A stretch of DNA of 64,000 nt from Lachnospiraceae bacterium (GTDB lineage Bacteria > Bacillota > Clostridia > Lachnospirales > Lachnospiraceae). The notes under the pieces are model-generated. The model was not told the DNA's origin. It saw nothing but the letters and a program-made list of their open reading frames with translations, and did not search any database. The stretch lies in contig SFGN01000004.1 in NCBI GenBank assembly GCA_004556565.1, forward strand, positions 62,001 to 126,000, read 5' to 3'. The stretch's first letter is position 1. Each line of letters opens with the position of its first letter. Positions 44,719 through 54,346 of the stretch are shown here, piece by piece. The translations under genes and the position numbers were made by a program.

Positions 44719-46215
44719 ATGATTCAAGTAATTACTGATGTAAATAGCTACATCAACAACCTGGTCTGGGGATGGCCGGCATTGATCCTTCTTGGATTTA
44801 CGGGAATCCTGATGACCTGCCTGACTAAGTTTTTCCAGATTGGTCATTTTGGTCACTGGATAAAAAACACGATCGGCGCTATTATGGGAGACAGAGACGT
44901 AACCAAACATACGAAGGATAAGTCGATCACACAGTTTCAGTCGCTGTGCACTGCACTGGCCGCTACGGTGGGTACAGGAAATATCGTAGGTGTCGCAGGA
45001 GCTATCGCAATCGGAGGACCTGGGGCAGTATTCTGGATGTGGCTGATTGCCTTTTTTGGGATGATGACGAATTTTTCAGAAAATGTTCTTGGTATTTTGT
45101 ACCGCAGGAAGAATTCCGAAGGCGAATGGTGCGGGGGCGCGATGTATTATTTGAAGGACGGCCTTGGAAGCAGACGAGGATGCAAACAGATCGGAGTGAT
45201 TCTTGCAGTCCTGTTCTCCTGCTTCTGTCTGCTTGCTTCTTTTGGCATTGGTAATATGAGCCAGGTTAACAGTATGGTTTCAAACATTAACACTGCATTT
45301 GGAATTCCGAATATTGTGACCGGTATTATTTTAGTTATAGCTGTCGGTGCAGTTGTCGTTGGAGGCCTGAAGCGCATTGCTTCTTTTACGGAAAAGCTGG
45401 TGCCGTTTATGGTAATCGCTTATCTGGTTGGAACTTTAATTATCATCGGAATGCATATCCAGAGTATTCCGGCAGTATTTGTTTCTATTTTTAAAGGTGC
45501 ATTTGCAATGAAATCTGCGGCCGGCGGTGTTGTCGGAGCGGGAATTATGATGGCAATGAAAATGGGAATGAAGCGAGGTGTATTTTCTAATGAAGCCGGT
45601 CTTGGTTCTTCTGTTATGGTGCACTCCAACTCCAACGTTAAGGAGCCTGTCCGCCAGGGTATGTGGGGAATCTTTGAAGTGTTTGCAGATACAATTATCG
45701 TATGTACGCTGACAGCCCTGACGATCTTAAGCTCCGGAGCGGTTGATCTGACTACCGGACAGCTGAGTGCGGAAGCGGAGGCAGTCGGCTCCAACTCACT
45801 GATGAGCTATGCATTTTCACAGACATTCGGAAAACCGGGGGCATGGTTTATCGCACTGGCAATCCTTCTGTTTGCATATTCCACTGTACTTGGATGGAGT
45901 CATTATGGTTCCAAGGCGTGTGAATATCTGTTCGGAACGAAATCCATCATGGTATACCGTGTTGTTTTCGTAGCCATCGTACTTGCAGGTTCTGTTGTTG
46001 AAGCACAGCTTGCATGGGATATTTCCGATACATTCAACGGACTGATGATGATCCCGAACCTGATTGGTGTTCTGGTGCTTTCAAAAGAAGTAATGAAATG
46101 TACACAGAACTATGTCGACAGGAAAATATTCAAGAAAGATGTTAAACCGATCCTCTCTGTTTTCCCGGATATCCAGGCTGAGCACGAGAAAGCTGTAAGA
46201 GAAGGCGCAGAGTAA
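44719..46215 (+). CDS. Alanine/glycine:cation symporter (AGCS family)
   Basis: The 498-residue protein imports alanine or glycine with sodium. It has about ten to eleven membrane segments. Family motifs include FQSLCTALAATVGTGNIVGV near residue 75, GPGAVFWMWLIAFFGM, and the SNEAGLGSSVMVHS segment near residue 293. GAAAGAGGTG precedes the ATG. Expression may be limited by the leader terminator at 44632. It is monocistronic, with a strong terminator after it. Confidence 0.93.
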   Translation: MIQVITDVNSYINNLVWGWPALILLGFTGILMTCLTKFFQIGHFGHWIKNTIGAIMGDRDVTKHTKDKSITQFQSLCTALAATVGTGNIVGVAGAIAIGGPGAVFWMWLIAFFGMMTNFSENVLGILYRRKNSEGEWCGGAMYYLKDGLGSRRGCKQIGVILAVLFSCFCLLASFGIGNMSQVNSMVSNINTAFGIPNIVTGIILVIAVGAVVVGGLKRIASFTEKLVPFMVIAYLVGTLIIIGMHIQSIPAVFVSIFKGAFAMKSAAGGVVGAGIMMAMKMGMKRGVFSNEAGLGSSVMVHSNSNVKEPVRQGMWGIFEVFADTIIVCTLTALTILSSGAVDLTTGQLSAEAEAVGSNSLMSYAFSQTFGKPGAWFIALAILLFAYSTVLGWSHYGSKACEYLFGTKSIMVYRVVFVAIVLAGSVVEAQLAWDISDTFNGLMMIPNLIGVLVLSKEVMKCTQNYVDRKIFKKDVKPILSVFPDIQAEHEKAVREGAE

Positions 46216-46268
46216 TCCGTACGATAAGATTACATATATGGAATGAGATAAATCGAAAAAGACGCTGT

Positions 46269-46313
46269 AAACCGGCATGGGAATGTGTTAAGAATCTGTT
46301 CCCGTGCCGGTTT
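46269..46313 (+). terminator. Terminator after the AGCS gene
   Basis: AAACCGGCATGGGAA (46269-46283) pairs with TTCCCGTGCCGGTTT (46299-46313), 15 bp with one G-T pair, followed by ATTATAT. Confidence 0.8.
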
Positions 46314-46460
46314 ATTATATGTAGAACAGACATATATCAAAGATATGAGCGTGCAGGCGCACTGTCAGAAAACCTTAAGATAATTTTTATGGAATGGAAG
46401 CAAAAAAAGTGGTATAGTAATTATGTTATGGAGTGATGTCGGAGAAAGAGAGGGATACAT

Positions 46461-47519
46461 ATGAAGAAAGTATTTGACCATATTTTTATTGACGGGCTGA
46501 GTGGTATGGCGCAGGGGTTATTTGCAACTCTGATTATCGGCACGATTATTCAGCAGATCGGGACGTTTGCCGGCGGTGATATCGGAACGATGATTTTTCT
46601 GATAGGTAAGATGGCAGCAGCGATGACCGGAGCAGGTATCGGTGTCGGCGTGGCGAGAAAGTTTAATGCATCTCAGCTTGTCATTGTATCAGCGGCAACT
46701 GCGGGGATGGTGGGAGCCTTTGCTTCAAAGCTGATATCAGGCGATGTCCTGAAGGACGGGGCAATTGTATTGTCCGGTCCGGGAGAGCCATTGGGGGCAT
46801 TTGTCGCAGCGTTCGTCGCAATCGAGATAGGAATGTTGATTTCCGCAAAAACGAAACTGGATATTTTGCTGACGCCGCTTGTATCGATCGGCGCCGGTTC
46901 GGCAGTGGGTATTCTGGTTGGACCTCCGATATCAAAATTCATGCTGTGGCTCGGATCTCTGATTAACTGGGGCACTGAGCAGCAGCCGTTTATCATGGGA
47001 ATTGTTGTTTCGGTTCTGATGGGAATGATCCTTACTTTGCCGATCAGTTCGGCAGCGCTCGGTGTAATTCTGAATCTATCGGGGCTTGCGGCAGGCGCAG
47101 CTACGATCGGATGCTGCTGCAATATGGTTGGATTTGCAGTGGCAAGCTTCCGGGAAAATAAATTCGGCGGACTTCTGGCGCAGGGAATCGGGACGTCCAT
47201 GCTTCAGGTGCCGAATATTATGAAAAGACCTGTTATCTGGCTTCCGGCGATATTGTCAAGTGCAATTCTGGGACCGGCAGGAACCATGATCTTGCATATG
47301 ACGAATAACGCAACAGGTTCCGGGATGGGAACGGCAGGCCTGGTAGGTCAGATTATGACATGGCAGGTCATGACACAGACAGAAGACCCGACGATCGTAA
47401 TGATTAAAATCATTGTAATTCAGATTCTGCTTCCGGCAATACTGACGCTTGCGATTTCTGAATTTATGAGAAAGAAAAAATGGATTCGTCAGGGAGATAT
47501 GAAACTGGATTTATCCTGA
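46461..47519 (+). CDS. PTS EIIC-like membrane protein, PfoR type
   Basis: The 352-residue protein is a polytopic membrane protein with Gly/Ala-rich segments and matches the PTS_EIIC_2 family, which includes PfoR of Clostridium perfringens. No IIA or IIB domain is present and none is encoded nearby. Transport of a phosphorylated sugar by a classical PTS route is therefore unlikely, and the substrate is unknown. A cysteine cluster GCCCNMVGF sits near residue 217. The small alarmone synthetase gene follows 107 bases later. Confidence 0.8.
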   Translation: MKKVFDHIFIDGLSGMAQGLFATLIIGTIIQQIGTFAGGDIGTMIFLIGKMAAAMTGAGIGVGVARKFNASQLVIVSAATAGMVGAFASKLISGDVLKDGAIVLSGPGEPLGAFVAAFVAIEIGMLISAKTKLDILLTPLVSIGAGSAVGILVGPPISKFMLWLGSLINWGTEQQPFIMGIVVSVLMGMILTLPISSAALGVILNLSGLAAGAATIGCCCNMVGFAVASFRENKFGGLLAQGIGTSMLQVPNIMKRPVIWLPAILSSAILGPAGTMILHMTNNATGSGMGTAGLVGQIMTWQVMTQTEDPTIVMIKIIVIQILLPAILTLAISEFMRKKKWIRQGDMKLDLS

Positions 47520-47626
47520 TATGCCACGTTCTGATACAGGAGAAAGGCTTCGAAATATTCAGGCGTATGTAAAAGATTGTTATCAACGCCTCGGAGATTT
47601 GGGGGACGGAATAAAGGAGTTTTAAT

Positions 47627-48340
47627 ATGGAGAATAGATATCCGATAGATGAGGCTGTCAAGAATTATGAAGATGTGGACAGTTGGAAGACTATTATTTT
47701 TCTTTATAATTCGGCATTAAAAGAGATGGAGACAAAACTGGAAATCTTGAATGATGAATTTCAGCATGTGCATAAGTATAATCCGATCGAACATATAAAA
47801 ACACGAATCAAATCACCTGAAAGTATAGTGAAAAAATTAAAGCGCTATGGCTATGAATCAACGATAGAAAACATGGTAAAGTATGTTAATGATATCGCAG
47901 GTGTACGTCTGATCTGTTCATTTACGTCCGATATTTACAGGCTGGCGGAGATGATAGGAAATCAGAGTGATTTGAAAGTGCTGTCCATCAAAGACTATAT
48001 TAAAAATCCGAAACCAAGCGGTTACAAGAGTTATCATATGATCGTTTCCGTGCCTATTTATCTGTCAAACAGTGTGGCGGATACAAAGGTTGAGATTCAG
48101 ATCAGGACGATTGCAATGGACTTCTGGGCAAGCCTGGAGCATAAAATTTATTATAAGTTTGAAGGAAATGCACCGGATTATATCAGCCGTGACCTGAAGG
48201 AATGTGCCAGGATGACAGCTGAGCTTGATGATAAGATGCTTCTTTTGAACGAAGCAATACAGAAATGTATTGAAGAAGAAGCCAGCCGGGAGGCGGGGCT
48301 TATTGAAGATGTGGTGAGGAATCTGGTGAATATAAAATAA
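47627..48340 (+). CDS. Small alarmone synthetase, RelQ/YjbM-like
   Basis: The 237-residue protein has a RelA/SpoT synthetase domain without hydrolase or regulatory domains. Motifs are RIKSPESIVKKLKRYG, DIAGVRLICSFTSDIYRL, KPSGYKSYHMIVSVP and VEIQIRTIAMDFWASLEHK. It should transfer pyrophosphate from ATP to GDP or GTP to make (p)ppGpp. AAAGGAG precedes the ATG. The P-type ATPase gene follows 14 bases after its stop. A lone HD hydrolase of the complementary type lies at 54653. Confidence 0.93.
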   Translation: MENRYPIDEAVKNYEDVDSWKTIIFLYNSALKEMETKLEILNDEFQHVHKYNPIEHIKTRIKSPESIVKKLKRYGYESTIENMVKYVNDIAGVRLICSFTSDIYRLAEMIGNQSDLKVLSIKDYIKNPKPSGYKSYHMIVSVPIYLSNSVADTKVEIQIRTIAMDFWASLEHKIYYKFEGNAPDYISRDLKECARMTAELDDKMLLLNEAIQKCIEEEASREAGLIEDVVRNLVNIK

Positions 48341-48354
48341 TAAGGAGAGCCGAG

Positions 48355-50256
48355 ATGGCAAAAGAGGTAAAGAGAAAACTGGCAGTGATGGGGGTCGGCG
48401 CTGCAGCGTACATCGCTGCAATTATGCTGACTCGTTCCGGCAGGATGACCGGGGGTGTGGAGATGGCTGTATTTCTTCCTGCATTTCTGCTGCTTGCAGC
48501 AGAAGTAGTCTGGCAGACAACGGAGGCTATTGGAAGAGGAATGTTTGACGGTGGATTGAAAAACCTGAAAACATTAGGAAATAAATTATGGTCTTACAGT
48601 GACAGTATTCTGATTTTAATTGCTTCTGCGGGAGCAATGATCGTGGGGTATTATAAGGAAGCAGTAGGGGCGATTCTGTTTTTCCAGCTGGGAAAGCTGG
48701 CGGAGGTATTTTCCGTAAGTAAAACGAAAAAAGCTATTGCGCAATATATTGACATCCGGCCGGAACATGCACATGTTAAGCTGGGCGGAAATGTTATTGA
48801 TGTGGAGCCGGGGTATCTGGAGCCGAGGCAGATCATCGTAATTAAACCCGGAGAAAAAATACCGGTAGATGCAGTGGTGACACAGGGGAGCGGCCTGGTG
48901 GATATGAAGGCGCTGACGGGTGAATCTGTTCCGAAGGAAGTGAGGATCGGTGATCGTTTGTACGGCGGAACGATTAACCAGAACAGCATGCTGGAAGCAA
49001 GAGTTTCCAAAGTGTTTGAGGAATCTACAGCTTCCAGGATTGTGAAACTTGTGGAGTCGGTCGGAGAAAGAAAATCAGAAACAGAGAAGTTTGCAGACAA
49101 ATTTATCCGGGTTTATACGCCGGTGGTGACATTGATGGGGATTCTCGTCATGCTCCTTCCGCCAATGATGGCGGCAGGGCAAGACCCGGACACGTGGATT
49201 TACCGGGGACTGATCTTTCTGGTAGCGGCCTGTCCGTTTGGGTTGCTTGTGTCTGTGCCCTTGGCATTTTTAGGAGGAATCGGTGCGGCAACGAGGCAGG
49301 GAATTCTGATTAAAGGGAGTAATTATCTTGAGGCTCTTGCGAAGACAGATACATTTGTATTTGACAAAACAGGAACGCTGACAGAAGGTTTTTTTAAAGT
49401 ACAGGAGATTTGCCCAAGAGGAATGAAAGCAAGAGAACTGCTGGATCTGATGGCTCACGCAGAAGCGTTTTCCACACATCCGATTGCTGTTTCGTTGAGA
49501 AAATCATATGGCAGGAAACTGGACATGCAGAGGGTCACCGGTATTGAAGAATCTTCCGGATTTGGTGTAAAGGCGACGGTGGACGGAAGGAAGGTCCTGG
49601 TCGGCAGCGATCGGTATCTGAATCAGGAGGGAATCTTCTGCAAAAAAATACCGGGACCGGGAACTCAGGTACATGTTGCAGTAGACGATTCTTATGCCGG
49701 GTATGCTTTGATCGCAGATGTCCTGAGGGCGGATGCAAAACAGACAGTTCAATGGATGTCGCGCCATCAGATTGAGACAGTAATACTGACGGGGGATAAT
49801 GAAGAGGCTGCAGAGTCAACAGCAAGGCAGCTTGGAATCACGCATGTATATGCGAATCTGATGCCGGAAAATAAAGTTGATTTGTTGGAGGAATTTATGG
49901 GCGGTGAGATGGAAGGCGAAAAGCTGGCATTTGTCGGGGATGGAATTAATGATGCTCCGGTGCTGGCCCGCGCGGATGTCGGGATCGCTATGGGCGGACT
50001 TGGTGCGGATGCCGCACTGGAGGCTGCAGATATCGTTCTGATGGAAGATGAGCCTTATAAAATCGTCAGGGCGATCCGTATTTCCAGGGAAACAATTCGT
50101 TCAGTAAACCAGAATTTTGTTTTTGCAATGATGATGAAAGTATTACTGCTTATTCTTGCGTTTGTCGGTCTGATTTCTATGCGGCGTGCCATTGTTGCGG
50201 ATATAGGTGTAATGTTACTGGGAATTCTGAATTCATTTTGGATCTTGTACATATAA
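48355..50256 (+). CDS. P1B-type heavy-metal-transporting ATPase with CPF motif
   Basis: The 633-residue pump has TGES at about 188, the phosphorylation site DKTGTLTEG with Asp337, the P1B-specific HP pair in STHPIAVSL, and GDGINDAP near 528. No N-terminal metal-binding HMA domain is present. The transmembrane metal motif reads C293-P294-F295 instead of CPC, CPH or SPC, so one usual ligand is absent and the ion cannot be named. Six or more membrane segments are visible. It is translated close behind the alarmone synthetase. Confidence 0.92.
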   Translation: MAKEVKRKLAVMGVGAAAYIAAIMLTRSGRMTGGVEMAVFLPAFLLLAAEVVWQTTEAIGRGMFDGGLKNLKTLGNKLWSYSDSILILIASAGAMIVGYYKEAVGAILFFQLGKLAEVFSVSKTKKAIAQYIDIRPEHAHVKLGGNVIDVEPGYLEPRQIIVIKPGEKIPVDAVVTQGSGLVDMKALTGESVPKEVRIGDRLYGGTINQNSMLEARVSKVFEESTASRIVKLVESVGERKSETEKFADKFIRVYTPVVTLMGILVMLLPPMMAAGQDPDTWIYRGLIFLVAACPFGLLVSVPLAFLGGIGAATRQGILIKGSNYLEALAKTDTFVFDKTGTLTEGFFKVQEICPRGMKARELLDLMAHAEAFSTHPIAVSLRKSYGRKLDMQRVTGIEESSGFGVKATVDGRKVLVGSDRYLNQEGIFCKKIPGPGTQVHVAVDDSYAGYALIADVLRADAKQTVQWMSRHQIETVILTGDNEEAAESTARQLGITHVYANLMPENKVDLLEEFMGGEMEGEKLAFVGDGINDAPVLARADVGIAMGGLGADAALEAADIVLMEDEPYKIVRAIRISRETIRSVNQNFVFAMMMKVLLLILAFVGLISMRRAIVADIGVMLLGILNSFWILYI

Positions 50257-50278
50257 TAGCGGGAGTAGGGATAAAATC

Positions 50279-50860
50279 ATGAGAAAAATCAAGATGATAT
50301 TTCTGGCAGGAATCGTATGTCTTCTTTGCGGCTGTACCAACAGGCTCGAAGTGTGTAGAGATCTTTTGAAGCAGGGGAAGTATGCGGAGGCAGAAGCTGT
50401 TTTCCGTGAAGAAATCACTGAGTCGGTACAGATACAGGAAAATATGGACGATGAAAGAAAAGCCGCGGATGCAAAGGTCAGGGAGGCGGAAGCACGCCGC
50501 GGGCTCGGCATTGTGCTCTATGAGCGGCAGAAGTATGAGGAAGCTGCCGCAGAACTTAAAAAAGTTCTGGAGCTTGAGGGAAAAGAAACTCCGGCAATTT
50601 ATAACCTGATAGGGGTATGCGCGATGAACCTTAAGGATTATGACGGCGCGATTGAAGCTTTTTCAGCGGGAATTGCACTTCCTGCATCAGAAGATCAGGA
50701 AGAGGCAAATCTGGTCCGGGAAATGAGTTATAATCTGGTCATCTGTTATGAGAAGAAGAAAGACTGGGCAGGTGCGAGGGAAGCGGCGCGGGCTTATGCG
50801 GAAGCATATCCGCAGGATAAGGAGATGCAGAAGGAACTGGAATTTCTGGAAACAAGATGA
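50279..50860 (+). CDS. TPR-repeat lipoprotein
   Basis: The 193-residue protein has a lipoprotein signal with Cys19 in LLCGC and three or four helical TPR-like repeats (GKYAEAEAVFREE, QKYEEAAAELKKVLELEG, KDYDGAIEAFSAGI, KDWAGAREAARAYAE). TPR domains mediate protein contacts; a partner is not evident. It follows the ATPase by 22 bases and should be anchored on the outer face of the membrane. Confidence 0.85.
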   Translation: MRKIKMIFLAGIVCLLCGCTNRLEVCRDLLKQGKYAEAEAVFREEITESVQIQENMDDERKAADAKVREAEARRGLGIVLYERQKYEEAAAELKKVLELEGKETPAIYNLIGVCAMNLKDYDGAIEAFSAGIALPASEDQEEANLVREMSYNLVICYEKKKDWAGAREAARAYAEAYPQDKEMQKELEFLETR

Positions 50861-50979
50861 TTGTAAGGACCAGTTATATGTGGTCACAGGGAAACAAAGT
50901 GATGATCGGGCTCGCATGAAGCAGAGGAAAAGGAAGTCGTGACCGGGATTACGTGTGGCAGAAGGAACAAGGTAATTGT

Positions 50980-52227
50980 ATGATTGAATTGCGTGAAATA
51001 GTGGAAACGAAAGAAAGGGTAATTCTTGTCGGTGTTCAGTTTGATGAAAATAGTCCGGCGGAAGAGTCGCTGGATGAGCTGGCGGAACTTGCCCGGACAG
51101 CAGGGGCGGAAGTGGCAGGATGCCTGATTCAGAATCGTGAGGCGGTCCATTCTGCAACATATATCGGAAAAGGAAAATTGCTGGAGCTGAAAGAACTGCT
51201 TTGGGAAACAGAAAGCTCCGGCATCATCTGTGACGATGAGCTGACATCTGTTCAGATTAGAAATCTGGAACAGGAGCTGGACTGCAAGGTGATCGACAGG
51301 ACATTGCTGATTCTGGATATTTTTGCGGCAAGGGCAGTGTCCGGGGAAGGGAAAATCCAGGTGGAGCTGGCACAGCTGCGTTACCGGGCGTCCCGCCTGG
51401 TGGGACTTCGGAATTCCTTATCCCGTCTGGGAGGCGGTATCGGAACAAGAGGACCGGGAGAGAAGAAGCTGGAGATGGACAGACGCCTGATCCGGGAAAG
51501 AATCAGCAGATTAAAAAAAGAGCTTGAAGATGTGGAGCAGCACCGGGAATTGATTCGCTCTCAGCGGAAAAATTCAAATCTGAAAGTGGCGGCTTTGGTC
51601 GGATATACATCAGCAGGGAAAAGCAGCCTGGAAAATGCACTGACGGGTGCTGACATTCTGGAAGACGCAATGCTGTTCTCTACTCTGGATACAACAACAC
51701 GCGCTTTGGAGCTGGAGGGGGCGCAGAAAATACTGCTGACAGATACGGTCGGATTCATCCGTAAACTTCCGCACCATCTGATAGAAGCATTCAAGAGCAC
51801 GCTGGAGGAAGCAAAATATGCGGATATTATTCTTCATGTGGTAGATGCGTCCAACCCGCAGATGGAAGTGCAGATGCATGTTGTATATGAAACTCTGAGA
51901 CAGCTCGGAGTGGAAGGAAAACCGGTGATAACACTGTTTAATAAACAGGACAAGCTGGAATCACCGTCAAAGTTCCGGGATTTTCACGCGGACTACAGCA
52001 TTCCGGTATCTGCAAAAACAGGACAGGGACTGGAAAAATTGAAAAGTGTCCTTACGGAAATTATAAGAAAGGAACAGATTTATATCGAAAGAGTATTTCC
52101 ATTTGCCGAAGCAGGGAAAATACAATTGATCCGTAAAAACGGGCAGCTTTTGGAGGAAGCATATGAGGCAGAGGGAATCCGGGTCAAGGCATATGTGCCA
52201 AAAGCAATTTACGGGAAATTAATCTGA
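50980..52227 (+). CDS. hflX: Ribosome-associated GTPase HflX
   Basis: HflX binds the large ribosomal subunit and splits stalled or stress-damaged 70S ribosomes. The 415-residue protein has the HflX N-terminal domain with GGGIGTRGPGE (151-161). A coiled-coil (about 165-195) and a G domain with GYTSAGKSS (208-216), DTVGFIRKLPHHL and NKQD follow. The start at 50980 (MIELREIVETK) is used because the frame further upstream begins at a GTG without a ribosome site. Its stop abuts the end of the convergent SDR gene with no spacer. Confidence 0.95.
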   Translation: MIELREIVETKERVILVGVQFDENSPAEESLDELAELARTAGAEVAGCLIQNREAVHSATYIGKGKLLELKELLWETESSGIICDDELTSVQIRNLEQELDCKVIDRTLLILDIFAARAVSGEGKIQVELAQLRYRASRLVGLRNSLSRLGGGIGTRGPGEKKLEMDRRLIRERISRLKKELEDVEQHRELIRSQRKNSNLKVAALVGYTSAGKSSLENALTGADILEDAMLFSTLDTTTRALELEGAQKILLTDTVGFIRKLPHHLIEAFKSTLEEAKYADIILHVVDASNPQMEVQMHVVYETLRQLGVEGKPVITLFNKQDKLESPSKFRDFHADYSIPVSAKTGQGLEKLKSVLTEIIRKEQIYIERVFPFAEAGKIQLIRKNGQLLEEAYEAEGIRVKAYVPKAIYGKLI

Positions 52228-52959
52228 TCAAATAAATCCCCCATCGAATCCGATAACCTGTCCGGTCAGGTAAGGATGGTTTTCAGCCAGATCAAGCACC
52301 AGCCGGGCGGTTTCTTCCGGTGTGCCGAAACGGCCTGCCGGGATTTCATCCATCAGGGTCTGCCGTTCTTCTTCCGAAAAGCAGGCATTCATGGCTGTGT
52401 CGATGACTCCGCAGGCAATGGCATTTACCTGGATGTTGCTTGGAGCAAGCTCTTTTGCAAGAGCCATCGTCAGGCCGTTTACCCCTGCTTTGGCGGCAGA
52501 GTAAGCAGCTTCGCAGGAAGCCCCGACACGCCCCCACATGGAGGAAATGTTAATGATTTTTCCCTGCTTTTTAGATACCATATAAGGGATTGCCGCACGG
52601 GAACAGTAGAATATCGAAGAAAGGTTCGTCTCAATTGTCCTCTCCCAGTCAGCATCGCTCATATCTGTCAGAAGTCCGACATAAGAAATACCGGCGTTAT
52701 TTACGAGTATGTCCAGACCCCCTCGTACATCGCAAATCTGACGGAAAACACGTCGGACATCTCCGGCATTTCCAACATCTCCGGGTACTGCCATACAGCA
52801 AAAGCCTTCACTGCGAAGTGATTTTTCCAGTTCATTCAGCACGTTGACAGAACGAAAACTGTTTATAAAAACAAAATATCCGGCACGTGCAAAAGTCTCT
52901 GCACATGCTCTTCCTATGCCTCTTGAGGCTCCTGTGATTAATACCGTTTTCTGTTTCAT
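52228..52959 (-). CDS. Short-chain dehydrogenase/reductase, FabG-like
   Basis: The 243-residue NAD(P)-dependent oxidoreductase has the cofactor motif TGASRGIGRA (10-19), NNAG, the catalytic Ser in IINISSMWG and YxxxK as YSAAKAG. It resembles 3-oxoacyl-ACP reductases, but no fatty-acid synthesis gene is nearby, so the substrate is open. AAGGAG lies ten bases before the ATG. It is the last intact gene of the minus-strand block. Confidence 0.9.
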   Translation of the reverse strand: MKQKTVLITGASRGIGRACAETFARAGYFVFINSFRSVNVLNELEKSLRSEGFCCMAVPGDVGNAGDVRRVFRQICDVRGGLDILVNNAGISYVGLLTDMSDADWERTIETNLSSIFYCSRAAIPYMVSKKQGKIINISSMWGRVGASCEAAYSAAKAGVNGLTMALAKELAPSNIQVNAIACGVIDTAMNACFSEEERQTLMDEIPAGRFGTPEETARLVLDLAENHPYLTGQVIGFDGGFI

Positions 52960-53044
52960 ATCTCAAATCTCCTTGTAAAAGTTGTATGGTATAAGTAATA
53001 AATAAGTGCTTTACAGAAATAGTATTTAATATAATATGGTTTTG

Positions 53045-53473
53045 TTATTCTCTTATCTGATTTTCAGGAATCAAAGAATAGTCATACATTACCTCTGAAT
53101 GATTATCCAACACAAGTACCTTGTCCAATATGTTTCCTGTTAATCTGTCGGTAATTAGTTTATAAATTTTAGAAATTCTGTAATATTTATTTCCTTCTTT
53201 TGCAAAATGATGGTTTTCTTCAACCAATTTATAGCACCATGGAAATTCTCTTCCACTTCTTAATTCTGCATGCAGAGTTTCGCCCTCGCACCATAAACAC
53301 AGTTGAACATCTTGATCAGTATTGTTTCTGAACCTATAATCAATATAATTGTAACTGACAGAAGTACCTGAACTGAACGGGATTCTCTTTCCTTCGTCCG
53401 GGGCAAGCGCATCGGAATGGTTATGAAATTCAGTTGTTTCTAAAGGGCTATGTAAAATCAGCAAGTGTAATTT
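53045..53473 (-). pseudogene. C-terminal fragment of a VanW-family protein
   Basis: The frame reads LHLLILHSPLETTEFHNHSD, then IPFSSGTSVSYNYIDYRFRN and LRSGREFPWCYKLVEE, the C-terminal half of the VanW domain. The N-terminal half, including the usual GGxCQ-type motif, is missing. Upstream of about 53473 the sequence switches to a YqeG-like coding frame, so the two are remnants joined by a deletion. A start codon upstream in this frame would translate yqeG sequence out of frame. VanW domains occur in the vancomycin-resistance operon vanB, but the domain alone does not imply resistance. Confidence 0.75.
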
Positions 53474-53633
53474 GGAATAATTCATCGATTTCCGGTGTTG
53501 AATCTTCACCATGATGAACTAATGTATTATCTATATCAAATATGACCCCTCTGTATCCCAGGTTATATAGTTTGTTATAATCAATTTGAAACACGCTTTC
53601 CGCATATTCAAAAGGGTAAAGAATTTTAAACAT
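53474..53633 (-). pseudogene. N-terminal fragment of a YqeG-like HAD phosphatase
   Basis: The frame begins MFKILYPFEYAESVFQ and reaches the HAD motif I signature VIFDIDNTLVHHG, then STPEIDELFQ, where it ends after about 53 residues. Full YqeG-type phosphatases have about 170 residues. It joins directly to the VanW fragment, then stops at 53448. GGAGG precedes the ATG, so the 5' end is intact. Motifs II and III are absent and the piece cannot be active. Confidence 0.75.
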
Positions 53634-53681
53634 CTCAGATCCTCCGCTATATTGCCAAAACTGTTTTGCAAGTCAGACCTT

Positions 53682-54346
53682 TTATCTGATATATCCACAT
53701 ACTTTATTAATCTGCTCGTTAAAAGTTCCATTGAACTTGTTTTCAAAAAATGCACCGCCAATCGTAAATCCCCATGGGGATGCTGCTTTGATTTCATCTA
53801 ATCTTTTGTATGTATTTATACTGCCGGCAACACATACAGGAGAAGAAATCTGCGATACAAAACTATTAATTAATGCCGCGGCATCACCTGTATATCTGTA
53901 TCCTAACAAATCAAAACCATAAACACCTTTTTTAAGAAGGTTAACAGCTTCTTCTATCATTCCGTCAACAGTACCCTCCAGTATAGACGGCCGGCCGGTA
54001 ACCTTTCCGACAAATGGCATATATTTCAGATGGTTTTGCCGGCAGAACTCATTTACACAATCAGAATATGAAGTTCCCATGAGAATATCGCATCCACATT
54101 CCAAAGCTATTTTAGCTCCTTCCATAGAAGCTTTTTCTGTGTATGTGACGACCTCTAAAACAGTTGATTTTCCACATTCTTTCATGTACAAAATAGTTCT
54201 TCCATCTGCGCTAAGGGCAGACCCTCTTCTTTGAATCCCCAATATTTTGCCCTGGTATTTTTACATTGTTCAAAAATCTGATAAGCATTCTTCACGGTAC
54301 AATCATTATGTGTCAACATTACAATTAATTCCGGACTGTGATTCAT
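53682..54346 (-). pseudogene. Frameshifted TIM-barrel-like gene
   Basis: Translation from the ATG at 54346 (after GGAGG) gives MNHSPELIVMLTHNDCTVKN and continues to PLAQMEELF, then hits a stop. The next frame takes over at LYMKECGKSTVLEVV and continues to the end. Restoring one base in the A-run at 54190-54193 (T-run on the coding strand) would join the two into about 221 residues. The second part has barrel-like strands and glycine motifs (LECGCDILMGTS, SSPVCVAGSINTYKRL, WGFTIGGAFFENKF) resembling phosphate-binding TIM barrels such as sugar-phosphate epimerases. The exact function was not recognised. A sequencing error in the run is possible. Confidence 0.7.

Noticed and set aside
53045-53473. 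Vancomycin resistance gene vanW
   Set aside because: Only a C-terminal fragment of a VanW-type domain is present, and no van ligase or regulator genes are nearby.
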